Source of the DNA: Carboxylicivirga litoralis
GTDB taxonomy: Bacteria; Bacteroidota; Bacteroidia; Bacteroidales; Marinilabiliaceae
NCBI RefSeq assembly: GCF_025499605.1
Contig: NZ_JAFMVC010000007.1
Coordinates: 146,218-210,217 of the forward strand
Reading direction: 5' to 3'
Length of the DNA: 64,000 nt
A program made the translations under genes and the position numbers. Of the stretch, positions 54,285-62,525 are shown piece by piece. The notes below the pieces were generated by a model. That model was not told where the DNA came from. It was given only the letters and a program-made list of their open reading frames with translations, and searched no databases. The first letter of the stretch is position 1. The number at the start of each line of letters is the position of its first letter.

Positions 54285-55286
54285 TTATTCCTGCTCGGCT
54301 AAAAAACGCTCTGTATCAATGGCGGCCATACAACCTGAACCTGCCGCCGTTACGGCCTGACGGTATTGATCGTCCTGAACATCACCACAAGCAAATACTC
54401 CTGGAACATTTGTTTTTGAAGTACCTGGTATTGTTTGAATATAACCAACATCATTGGTATCAATGTAATCTACAAAAATGTCAGAATTAGGCTTATGACC
54501 AATTCCTAAGAAGAATCCATCGATAGAAATCTTCACTTCTTCTTCCTCTGGAGTTCCCATATTTTTAACTAATGTAGCCCCTTCAACTACACCATTACCA
54601 AATAAGCCTTTAGTTTGGTGCTTCCAAAGCACTTCGATATTTGGTGTTTTTAATGCTCGTTCCTGCATCACCTTAGAGGCACGGAATACATCACGACGTA
54701 CAATCAGGTACACCTTCTTACACAAACCTGCCAAATACATTGCTTCTTCTAAGGCCGTGTCTCCACCACCTACAACAGCTACGTCTTTTCCGCGATAGAA
54801 AAACCCGTCACACGTTGCACATGCAGAAACACCAGAGCCAGCATATTTAGTTTCATCAGGTAAACCCAGGTATTTCGCAGTTGCACCTGTTGCAATAATC
54901 AAAGCTTCCGTTTCCACTACTTTGTTACCGTCGATTGTTACTTTAAACGGACGCTGACTTAGGTCGGCTGCTGTCGCCATTCCAAAACGAACATCAGTAC
55001 CAAAACGCACTGCCTGTTGCTTCAACTCTTCCATCATTTCAGGACCAGTTGTTCCTTTGGGATATCCTGGAAAGTTTTCAACTTCAGTAGTGGTTGTCAA
55101 CTGCCCCCCTGGCTGCATTCCTTCATACATAACAGGACTAAGGTTGGCACGCGAAGCATAAATAGCTGCCGTATAACCAGCTGGCCCTGAACCAATAATC
55201 AATACTTTTATTTTCTCTACTTCTCCCATTTCTTTATTTTCATTTTGTGGAGCATCCAGGTTCTCCATTTTTCCAAAAAGAGCCAT
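54285..55286 (-). CDS. trxB: Thioredoxin-disulfide reductase TrxB
   Basis: 333 aa. FAD site VLIIGSGPAGYTAAIYASRA, redox pair C156-A-T-C159 in SACATCDGFFYRGK, NADPH site VAVVGGGDTALEEAMYLA, and C-terminal FACGDVQDDQYRQAVTAAGS. A 24-residue polar extension precedes the usual start. An internal ATG (residue 20, MGEVEK) could be the real one. Transcribed alone. Confidence 0.96.
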   Translation of the reverse strand: MALFGKMENLDAPQNENKEMGEVEKIKVLIIGSGPAGYTAAIYASRANLSPVMYEGMQPGGQLTTTTEVENFPGYPKGTTGPEMMEELKQQAVRFGTDVRFGMATAADLSQRPFKVTIDGNKVVETEALIIATGATAKYLGLPDETKYAGSGVSACATCDGFFYRGKDVAVVGGGDTALEEAMYLAGLCKKVYLIVRRDVFRASKVMQERALKTPNIEVLWKHQTKGLFGNGVVEGATLVKNMGTPEEEEVKISIDGFFLGIGHKPNSDIFVDYIDTNDVGYIQTIPGTSKTNVPGVFACGDVQDDQYRQAVTAAGSGCMAAIDTERFLAEQE

Positions 55287-55444
55287 ATTATATGTATTAA
55301 GATTTCTAAATAAGTTGTAAAACTACAAATTTTCACCTGTCACATCAAAATATATGCCGTACTTAAAAGCATGACATTTTACACGCACGTTGACCTGATT
55401 CTCATAAGCTTGTCAGCCTTCTTTATACCCACTATGGCAGAACA

Positions 55445-56374
55445 TTACTTCGTAAAAACCAGCGAATCGCTGTCGAAATTTATTCCTGAAAACAAACCTA
55501 ATCCATTTTCAATATTACTATGTATTTTCACTGGCTCAAATACCGGTAATCCTTCATAAAATCCCTCATAGCCATCGGCCAAAATTGTGGAACGAAAATA
55601 ACTATAGTAATCATATGTGTGATGATAGAGATAAATTGTAATCTTCACTTTATCTTCGTAATAATCGAAAAACAAGTTATCCTTTGGAATGTTTATACCC
55701 AGTTCGTATTTTTTACCGTTGATAATATCATCGGTAAACAACCCCTGAAAATCAATACCGGGCAACAGGCTTCCACTCTGGTCTCCTGTAAACACCAAAT
55801 CATCTTTATCGTATGCAATTGTTTTTCGCGTATAATATGGCGTTCCTTCAATATCACCCCAACCCTCACGGATGATTAAAGTCTGGTAGTAATTTTTTTC
55901 ACCAACAGGTTCCTGAAAAGTTATTTTCATCCTTAACATTTCAACAACACCTATTTCTGAAACATTTTGCTTTACCGATACTGTATCTGTCTTAATTATC
56001 GGAATGACTTTAGGAATAAAAGAGGTAGCATTAACCGTATCACCATTAAACTCATACGCATTAATCCTTATATCATCACCACTGTCAAACGAAAATTCAG
56101 GCCATTTGCTCCAAACCGTATCCGAAGGCAATATGTACGCTCCCTGGAAGTTATCATTAATATAAAGCTGAAAGCGCCCTTTTTCAACTTGCTGATAATC
56201 CGCCACAGACAGTATACTCTGACTTTTGCTGAAATGCAGGTTCAAAGCACTATCCGGGTAGACAAATGCATACATAATGAGCTTATCGCTCTTTTGATTG
56301 AGCTCTAACTCAATATCCTTTTCGCACGCAAGCAATGCCAAAGTCATCATTATTATGTATCCAACCTTCCTCAT
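55445..56374 (-). CDS. DUF4249-type outer-membrane lipoprotein
   Basis: 309 aa. Lipobox ALLACEKDIE (Cys 17). The order LIMYAFVYPDSALNLHFSKS, GRFQLYINDNFQGAYIL and a long beta-rich remainder match DUF4249, whose genes regularly follow TonB receptors in Bacteroidota. Six bases after the receptor gene that begins at 59038; probably its surface partner. Confidence 0.8.
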   Translation of the reverse strand: MRKVGYIIMMTLALLACEKDIELELNQKSDKLIMYAFVYPDSALNLHFSKSQSILSVADYQQVEKGRFQLYINDNFQGAYILPSDTVWSKWPEFSFDSGDDIRINAYEFNGDTVNATSFIPKVIPIIKTDTVSVKQNVSEIGVVEMLRMKITFQEPVGEKNYYQTLIIREGWGDIEGTPYYTRKTIAYDKDDLVFTGDQSGSLLPGIDFQGLFTDDIINGKKYELGINIPKDNLFFDYYEDKVKITIYLYHHTYDYYSYFRSTILADGYEGFYEGLPVFEPVKIHSNIENGLGLFSGINFDSDSLVFTK

Positions 56375-56380
56375 TTCAGC

Positions 56381-59038
56381 TTAAAACTTAACGGTATATC
56401 TTACATATGGCAACGGAATCGGAAACAGACTAAACTGCCGTAACGAACGCTCTGTTTCTCCTGTTTGTTCATTCTCTCTATCTTCAAAATACAAGAAAAA
56501 CGGATTCTGTCGTCCATAGGTATTCATCAGACCAACACTCCATAAACGACTCCCCCAACTTTTCTTCTTCTTAAAGTTAAATCCCAGGTCGAGTCGATGA
56601 AAATTAGGCATTCGGTAACTATTACGCTCGTTAATATACTGATTATACGAAGTATTATTAGGTGTTTCGGCAGTTGGCAATTGCGGTGAATAATACTTTG
56701 TTTCGGGCAGAGTAATAGGATTACCTGTACCGAACGCCCACGTAACACCCATGTCAACTTTTTCAGAAAACTTATAGGTCGCATAAATAGATATATCGTG
56801 CGTACGATCGAAATTGGCCGGAAATTCACGACCGTTATTCAATTCATCGAACTGATTGGTTGATTTTGAATAGGTATAACCAAACCAACCGGACAGATTG
56901 CCCATTTTACGATGTAACAACAGTTCAAAACCATACGACTCACCATCTCCAGCTGTCAGTTTACTTTGCCAATCTGATGCAAAATCGAAATAACCAGCTG
57001 TCTCTTTATAAGCCAAAATATTCGTCAGCTCTTTATAGTAAAATTCCAGCGACAAATTAAAACCTTTATTAATCTCATATTCAAAGCCAAGTGCCGATTG
57101 GGTGGCTCGCATGGGCGCAATATTCTTAGATACTGGCAACCACATATCGGTTGGCATAGCCACAGTTGAGGTTCGCAACAGGTGCATATATTGAGTCATC
57201 TGGCTATAAGCAGCTTTCACGGACAAGTTATCCTTAAGTAAAAACCTCGCTGACAAACGGGGCTCTGCAGACCAATAATACTTATCACTTTCCGTTTGAA
57301 ACAAAGAAAAATGACCTCCAATATTGAGCTTCAAACGCGGTAGCAGGTGAAAATCATCCTCCACGTAAAAGCGATACTCAGCCCGATACATTTCAGTTCC
57401 TCCAAAAGTTGTATCTACAGGTGCTCCCCCTGAAATTTCTCTTAGCTGCACATCAATACCAGGATAAAAAATATGGTTGATGGCCGAGCCTCCAAAACGA
57501 ATGTAATGTTTTGGCGATGGCAGATAATCCACATCTATTTTTGCACTCCAATCACGTATACCACTATAGTACTCCTGGCTTCCCTGGCTCAATACACCAT
57601 CTGACACGTAATTTAATGATTGGTCGATAAAGAAACGATAATCACTATATGACAAAGTTGTATTGGCAAATACTTTATCACCAAAAATATGATTCCATCT
57701 TACGGCTCCAACATAATTACGCCATCCAACATCATTTTCATCATATATTTTACGCGTTGCATTGGGTACTTCAGGATTTTCTATATCTATTGTTTGCTCA
57801 TTATACGAAATTCCATATCGGTCTTTTCCCATGTAAGCACTAAAATACAACCTATCTTTTGATGATAACTTGTAATTTAATTTGGTATTAAAATCGTAGA
57901 AATAATAACGACTTTTATCAGCTTCGTTGAGCTGCCAAACACTTGTTAGAATGTCAAAATAAGTACGCCTGAAAGAGACAGAAAAAGATGACTTGTCTTT
58001 AATAAGAGGGCCCTCAACCGCCAGGCGACTAGACAACAACCCTACACTTGCAGTCCCCTTAAACTCTTCATTATTGCCATCGTACATTCGTATATCTACT
58101 ACAGACGATAAACGTCCACCATAACGTGCCGGGAAACCTCCTTTAATTACGCGTACATTATTAACCGCATCAGCATTAAATATTGAGAAAAAACCCAGTA
58201 AATGACTGGAGTTATAGATAGGAATATCATCCATTAAAACTAAATTCTGATCTGGCCCACCTCCTCTAACATACAACTCACTAAAACCTTCACCTCCACT
58301 TTGAATGCCCGGTAAAAGCTGAATACTTTTGACAATATCAACTTCGCCAAGAAAAACCGGCACTTTTTTAATTTGCTCAATTGGCACATCAATAGTGCCA
58401 GTACGTGTGCTTTTAACTTTTCCAGGCACTCGTTCACCAACAACCGCAATCTCTTCGAGCTCATCTTTAGGCTCCATCCAAAAATATAAAGTTGTATCCT
58501 GATTTAACTGAACGTAGTGATGATGATTTTTATAACCAACATACGAACTACTAAGATGCGTAAAGCCTATTGGAAGTGTAATACTAAAGAATCCGAAATT
58601 ATTACTAACCGTACCAAGCAATAAATCTGACTCGTAAACATTCGCTTGAATTAAAGCTTCTTTGGTATATTTATCGAGCACATAGCCCTTAACAACAACC
58701 TTTTGAGGCTCTCCCTCATAGGGTTGAATAATAATTTTCTGACCGCGCACAATATAATTGGATGGACAACTGGCAAATAGAACATCAAGGATTTCACGCA
58801 CATACCCTTGTTGCCTGGGCAGCACTATTTTATCTTTAAAGCATAATTGATTGCTGTAACTAAAAACAATTCCTGTTTGTTCTTCAATTTCAGATAAGAA
58901 GAACTCAGTAGACCCTGTTGAGGCAGGTAACTCAATATATTCATATAAAATATTTTGCCCATTCAGTCCGGTGTGTACCAGTAGAATGAGCAAAACAAAT
59001 AGTGTGCTTTTATATGTATGGTTTAAGATTATTGGCAT
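56381..59038 (-). CDS. TonB-dependent receptor with N-terminal STN and CarboxypepD_reg-like domains
   Basis: 885 aa. Signal peptide (to about residue 27). STN-like domain (30-105; TEFFLSEIEEQTGIVFSYSN), CarboxypepD_reg-like domain (VVKGYVLDKYTKEALIQANV), plug (IQLLPGIQSGGEGFSELYVR, then RGGGPDQNLVLMDDIPIYNS) and barrel ending in VRYTVKF. STN domains contact a FecR anti-sigma factor, here encoded just upstream. Ligand unknown. Confidence 0.92.
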   Translation of the reverse strand: MPIILNHTYKSTLFVLLILLVHTGLNGQNILYEYIELPASTGSTEFFLSEIEEQTGIVFSYSNQLCFKDKIVLPRQQGYVREILDVLFASCPSNYIVRGQKIIIQPYEGEPQKVVVKGYVLDKYTKEALIQANVYESDLLLGTVSNNFGFFSITLPIGFTHLSSSYVGYKNHHHYVQLNQDTTLYFWMEPKDELEEIAVVGERVPGKVKSTRTGTIDVPIEQIKKVPVFLGEVDIVKSIQLLPGIQSGGEGFSELYVRGGGPDQNLVLMDDIPIYNSSHLLGFFSIFNADAVNNVRVIKGGFPARYGGRLSSVVDIRMYDGNNEEFKGTASVGLLSSRLAVEGPLIKDKSSFSVSFRRTYFDILTSVWQLNEADKSRYYFYDFNTKLNYKLSSKDRLYFSAYMGKDRYGISYNEQTIDIENPEVPNATRKIYDENDVGWRNYVGAVRWNHIFGDKVFANTTLSYSDYRFFIDQSLNYVSDGVLSQGSQEYYSGIRDWSAKIDVDYLPSPKHYIRFGGSAINHIFYPGIDVQLREISGGAPVDTTFGGTEMYRAEYRFYVEDDFHLLPRLKLNIGGHFSLFQTESDKYYWSAEPRLSARFLLKDNLSVKAAYSQMTQYMHLLRTSTVAMPTDMWLPVSKNIAPMRATQSALGFEYEINKGFNLSLEFYYKELTNILAYKETAGYFDFASDWQSKLTAGDGESYGFELLLHRKMGNLSGWFGYTYSKSTNQFDELNNGREFPANFDRTHDISIYATYKFSEKVDMGVTWAFGTGNPITLPETKYYSPQLPTAETPNNTSYNQYINERNSYRMPNFHRLDLGFNFKKKKSWGSRLWSVGLMNTYGRQNPFFLYFEDRENEQTGETERSLRQFSLFPIPLPYVRYTVKF

Positions 59039-59059
59039 AAAAACTAATCAACTCCGAAA

Positions 59060-60034
59060 TTAATCAGAGATGATCAATTTGTTATCATTAATCTCAAATT
59101 TTTTCATGAAATGAATTCTTAATTCCACTAACACATCTTCTAATGTAGGATTATTGAAGCGTGTAGTAATGTGTAACTCTGTATTTTTTGACGAGTTTTC
59201 AACCACAGAAACCTCATTAAAATGATCAACGATTGTTTCAACAACTTCATCCAAAGAGGCTTTATCAAATACAATCTGCCCCGTTTTCCAAGCTATACAA
59301 TTAGATGATGTCAAAGCTTGTTTAGTGATGTTTCCATTGTCATAAACAGCACGCTCGCCCGCAACGACCTTAACTGCCTTATCACCAGAAGAAAACAATA
59401 CACGACCTTCTGTTACAGCCAACATAACCATGTTACTATTTTTGTCTTCTTCAAGATTAAACTCAGTACCTAAAACTTTTACCTGAGCATTACCAACCTT
59501 AACGACAAATGGTTTCTCTGGATTTTTTGCCACTTTAAAGTAACCTTCACCCTCTAATCTTAAGCTTCTTTCTTTACCGGAAAGGCCTTTTTCGTATATA
59601 AGGTTACTATTTTTATTTAGCGAAACCTCAGAAGCATCAGCTAAAACAATACTTTCAACCCTATTGCTTGTAGAAAAAGCTTCCCACTTACCGAAACCAG
59701 GAACATTTTGATAAAGCGAATAAGCCGCGACAAACATTATTGCCGGCACCATCACTGCAGCGATCCGCATCAATGAACGACGGGACGATAGCTTAACTAC
59801 TTTTGACTTCATGCCAACTCTAGCTTTAAACTGTTCAAAATCGCCCATCACATTAACACAACGAAAAGCCTTAAGTCCCTCTGAACGCTCCCAGACTTTT
59901 TCCATTTGTTCAAAGTAACTGGCATTATCGTCCGATTGTTTCACCCACTCTTCAAGCGTTACCTTTTCTTCAGGCAACACATCATCGGTCAGATGTTTAA
60001 CAATCAGTTCGTCTATATTAATCTTTTCTTTCAT
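59060..60034 (-). CDS. FecR-type anti-sigma factor
   Basis: 324 aa. Cytosolic N-terminal part (VLPEEKVTLEEWVKQSDDNA), one membrane helix around 88-108 (MRIAAVMVPAIMFVAAYSLY), FecR domain (SIVLADASEVSLNKNSNLIY, then VKVLGTEFNLEEDKNSNMVM) and a C-terminal STN-like DUF4974 domain. Regulates the ECF sigma factor at 60347-60934 in response to the TonB receptor. Confidence 0.93.
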   Translation of the reverse strand: MKEKINIDELIVKHLTDDVLPEEKVTLEEWVKQSDDNASYFEQMEKVWERSEGLKAFRCVNVMGDFEQFKARVGMKSKVVKLSSRRSLMRIAAVMVPAIMFVAAYSLYQNVPGFGKWEAFSTSNRVESIVLADASEVSLNKNSNLIYEKGLSGKERSLRLEGEGYFKVAKNPEKPFVVKVGNAQVKVLGTEFNLEEDKNSNMVMLAVTEGRVLFSSGDKAVKVVAGERAVYDNGNITKQALTSSNCIAWKTGQIVFDKASLDEVVETIVDHFNEVSVVENSSKNTELHITTRFNNPTLEDVLVELRIHFMKKFEINDNKLIISD

Positions 60035-60084
60035 GTATTTCTTTTTTCATCAAAACCAGTTAATTTACAACCTGGCTATCTTTC

Positions 60085-60258
60085 TTAATGAAAATCCATC
60101 ATCCCAAAAATATTAGGCTCTTCAGTGGTAGTTTCCACTGTTTTTTCGGCCTGACTTTCTTCTTTTTTATTTTCGGTCATTTGGTTAGTTTCTGATTTCA
60201 CTTGTTTCTCATCTACAGGTGATATCAGATCGGCTAAAATTTGAAAAACGAATTCCAT
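60085..60258 (-). CDS. Small ORF of 57 aa between sigma factor and fecR
   Basis: Read directly from the sequence: ATG at 60258, stop at 60085, no internal stop. Begins MEFVFQILADLISPVDEKQV, then a polar run rich in Glu, Lys and Thr, and ends EEPNIFGMMDFH. An AAAGGA stretch sits 8 bases before the ATG, better than usual in this window. It fills most of the 312-bp gap in the sigma-fecR operon. Not recognised; it may be a small regulator or an annotation gap. Confidence 0.5.
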   Translation of the reverse strand: MEFVFQILADLISPVDEKQVKSETNQMTENKKEESQAEKTVETTTEEPNIFGMMDFH

Positions 60259-60346
60259 TTTTATATCCTTTAAAGGTTACAAGTACTTCGTGTCGTAATA
60301 TATGACAAACCACTTTAACTCCACACGTATCTATTTTTCCTTTTTT

Positions 60347-60934
60347 TTAATTATTAAAAAACAACCACAGTATAAATGCCCACACATCAAGATATCCGGC
60401 CAGATTAGTACGCAAAACTTTTAAGGCTTTACTGATTTGCGTTTCAACAGTTCGCTTTGATAATTCAAGCTTGTCGGCTATTTCCTGATTAGTAACTCCT
60501 TCGAAGCGACTCATTTCAAATATCTTCTTACACTGAGCTGGTAAAGTCTGAATAATTGAGAAAATTTTCTGTTCAAGCTCCGTTTCCTCTAATTTATCAT
60601 CAACATAAGCCTCGGTGTTTTTTTGTGATAAGTAAATGTTAGCATGGTGGTCGCGACGAATCTGGCTGTGTTTGATCTGGTTCAAACATCTGTTCCGAAC
60701 CGATTGATACAAATGAGCTTTAAGTGATGAATGAATTTTAATTTCTCCTCGTTTCTCGTAGAAATTAACAATTACATCTTGCACTAACTCTCGGGCCAAG
60801 TCGTCATCAACAACCACTTTACGGGCAAAAACAACTAATTGGGCATAATACTTAAGAAACAACTCCTGAAAAGCTGCCTCGTCACCTCGCTCTATTCCTT
60901 TAATTAATTCAATGTCGTTAACCTGGTGTTGCAT
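60347..60934 (-). CDS. ECF RNA polymerase sigma factor
   Basis: 195 aa. Region 2: FQELFLKYYAQLVVFARKVV, then ELVQDVIVNFYEKR. Region 4: TLPAQCKKIFEMSRFEGVTN, then EIADKLELSKRTVETQISKA. A short hydrophobic C-terminal tail (VWAFILWLFFNN) is typical of many Bacteroidota FecI-like factors. First gene of the sigma-fecR-receptor-DUF4249 set. Confidence 0.95.
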   Translation of the reverse strand: MQHQVNDIELIKGIERGDEAAFQELFLKYYAQLVVFARKVVVDDDLARELVQDVIVNFYEKRGEIKIHSSLKAHLYQSVRNRCLNQIKHSQIRRDHHANIYLSQKNTEAYVDDKLEETELEQKIFSIIQTLPAQCKKIFEMSRFEGVTNQEIADKLELSKRTVETQISKALKVLRTNLAGYLDVWAFILWLFFNN

Positions 60935-61093
60935 TTAGGTTGATGTGTAATGTGTAGAAGCAAAAATATAAATTCATCTATAATCGCCTAAATATTAGGA
61001 ACAGTAATTACCAACACTCAATCTTTTTTAACTTTTTTAAATGCCTTCGATTGCTAGAGAACTGTTTTTGACTAAATTTGCATCTATAAATTG

Positions 61094-61168
61094 CGGGATG
61101 TGGCGCAGCCCGGTTAGCGCACTGGTCTGGGGGACCAGGGGTCGCAGGTTCAAATCCTGTCATCCCGA
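61094..61168 (+). tRNA. tRNA-Pro (anticodon GGG)
   Basis: 75 nt with all arms: acceptor CGGGATG / CATCCCG, D arm GCGC / GCGC, anticodon stem CTGGT / ACCAG around loop CTGGGGG (anticodon GGG), and T arm GCAGG / CCTGT with TTCAAAT. Discriminator A at 61168, CCA not encoded. C1-G72 fits proline. Confidence 0.96.
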
Positions 61169-61182
61169 CGATTGAAAATGAG

Positions 61183-61216
61183 AAGGTTAGCTAAAGTAGC
61201 TAACCTTTTTCTTTTT
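61183..61216 (+). terminator. Terminator of the tRNA gene
   Basis: Stem AAGGTTAGCTA / TAGCTAACCTT with a 3-base loop, followed by TTTCTTTTT. Begins 15 bp after the tRNA. Confidence 0.85.
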
Positions 61217-61380
61217 ATACTTGTTACACATTTGTTACACAACATTGCAACAACCTCAGATATTGTTACTCCCGCATATCAATTAGCATATTCAGTTGAG
61301 AAACTCCCCAGATTGATGGTAAAAAAGTCAACGGTTCTATTCCGCTATTCTCCAAAGAAAGTGAATAACATTTTAGTCTT

Positions 61381-61782
61381 TCAATAGTATTTGTATTGAG
61401 CAATAAATCTGTCCATGAGTTTTTCTAGTTCTTCTTGAACTTTAAGGTCATTTGTTTTGCAAAGAATTGAGAACTCTTTGTGTTTGCTGCGCTTTACTTT
61501 TATTGCTGTCGTTGTATAAGGCTCTTCATATTGAGAACTTAGGCTTTCCTGAGATATTTTTTTTAGCTTAATTTTGAATAGCCTTATTTTATTATCTGGT
61601 AGAAAATCAACAGCAATAGAGGTTATGCGATTTACTTCCCTATTTAAGACATCGTTGACAGATAAGGGTTTTTCTAATGTTTTATTAGAGTTGATTAGTT
61701 CAATAAGATGTGATTTGATGCTCTGAAGTTCTTGTAAATTGCCTTCAGAGGCTCTTTTAATAGTTTCTGTAGTAATTTTCAT
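61381..61782 (-). CDS. Hypothetical protein, 133 aa
   Basis: Not recognised. Helical, charged N-terminal part (IKRASEGNLQELQSIKSHLI) and a Lys-rich C-terminal half. No signal peptide, membrane helix or known motif. First gene after the tRNA, in AT-rich sequence unlike the rest of the window. Confidence 0.5.
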   Translation of the reverse strand: MKITTETIKRASEGNLQELQSIKSHLIELINSNKTLEKPLSVNDVLNREVNRITSIAVDFLPDNKIRLFKIKLKKISQESLSSQYEEPYTTTAIKVKRSKHKEFSILCKTNDLKVQEELEKLMDRFIAQYKYY

Positions 61783-61900
61783 TATTCATTTATTTAAATT
61801 AAATCATAACATTTATTTTTCATGTTGTGAATATTTGATTGAATAATGAATGGGCGCAAAATAGTATTTTATTTCTTCTTTAGTTGATTATAGCTTATTT

Positions 61901-62032
61901 TTAACACAAATAGGAATCTTTAATCTTATTAGCTACTTTTGAATTATCATCAAGAATCTCGTAAGAGATACCAACCGGGTTGTACACCACGGTGGTTTTA
62001 GGATGTGGGTCGGCTGGCCAAAAAATGTACAT
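61901..62032 (-). CDS. Possible 43-aa ORF or gene remnant
   Basis: ATG at 62032, stop at 61901. Reads MYIFWPADPHPKTTVVYNPV, then GISYEILDDN and KIKDSYLC. Its base composition is clearly less AT-rich than both flanks and it reads like real protein (Pro, Trp, Asp content). It may be the surviving end of a longer gene: the frame stays open for eight more codons upstream before a stop. Confidence 0.35.
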   Translation of the reverse strand: MYIFWPADPHPKTTVVYNPVGISYEILDDNSKVANKIKDSYLC

Positions 62033-62083
62033 TCCCTTCCTATTCTTGGTGTTAATGATTAATAACTTTTAAAAATTAACACA

Positions 62084-62374
62084 ATGAACAACAATTTAGA
62101 AAAGAGGTATGCTGAAAGGGTCTCAAATATGTCAGACTTGGAAATTGTCAACAATTTTAATTGGGAAACCTTAGGTAAAGGATGGACCAGTGGTCGCGCT
62201 ACATATCTGTCCTGCTTACGAACTGAAATAATTAAAAGATGGGGTGAGCTACCTTGGTGTAAAAACAATACTATGACACTGAAATATCCTATTGTATTAG
62301 TTAAAAACAAATTAATCCAAATTAATCCTGATAATTTGAAAAAAGAACTATCGCAATTGACTATAGACTTATAA
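62084..62374 (+). CDS. Hypothetical protein, 96 aa
   Basis: Not recognised. ATG at 62084, polar start MNNNLEKRYAERVSNMSDLE, then WGELPWCKNNT and a basic/hydrophobic tail. A clean ORF followed 10 bp later by a terminator-like hairpin, which supports expression. Single plus-strand gene in the AT-rich part. Confidence 0.5.
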   Translation: MNNNLEKRYAERVSNMSDLEIVNNFNWETLGKGWTSGRATYLSCLRTEIIKRWGELPWCKNNTMTLKYPIVLVKNKLIQINPDNLKKELSQLTIDL

Positions 62375-62383
62375 GAATTACCT

Positions 62384-62408
62384 GGGGCATAGTTTGATGC
62401 TATGTCCC
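62384..62408 (+). terminator. Hairpin after the 96-aa gene
   Basis: GGGGCATAG (62384-62392) pairs with CTATGTCCC (62400-62408), including one G-U. The sequence after it is AT-rich but without a clean U-run. Confidence 0.5.
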
Positions 62409-62525
62409 TAACTTAATTAAATTTTCAGAGACGCGAAGGACCTCTGAATATGCAAATAGAATACATGATGTATAACCCTAGTATTCAAGTCTTCCCCTTT
62501 ACTATACTATTTTACTTTATCCTAT

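Noticed and set aside
61172..61387. 71-codon plus-strand frame after the tRNA
   Set aside because: It starts from TTG inside the tRNA terminator hairpin and has no protein-like features beyond a short hydrophobic stretch.
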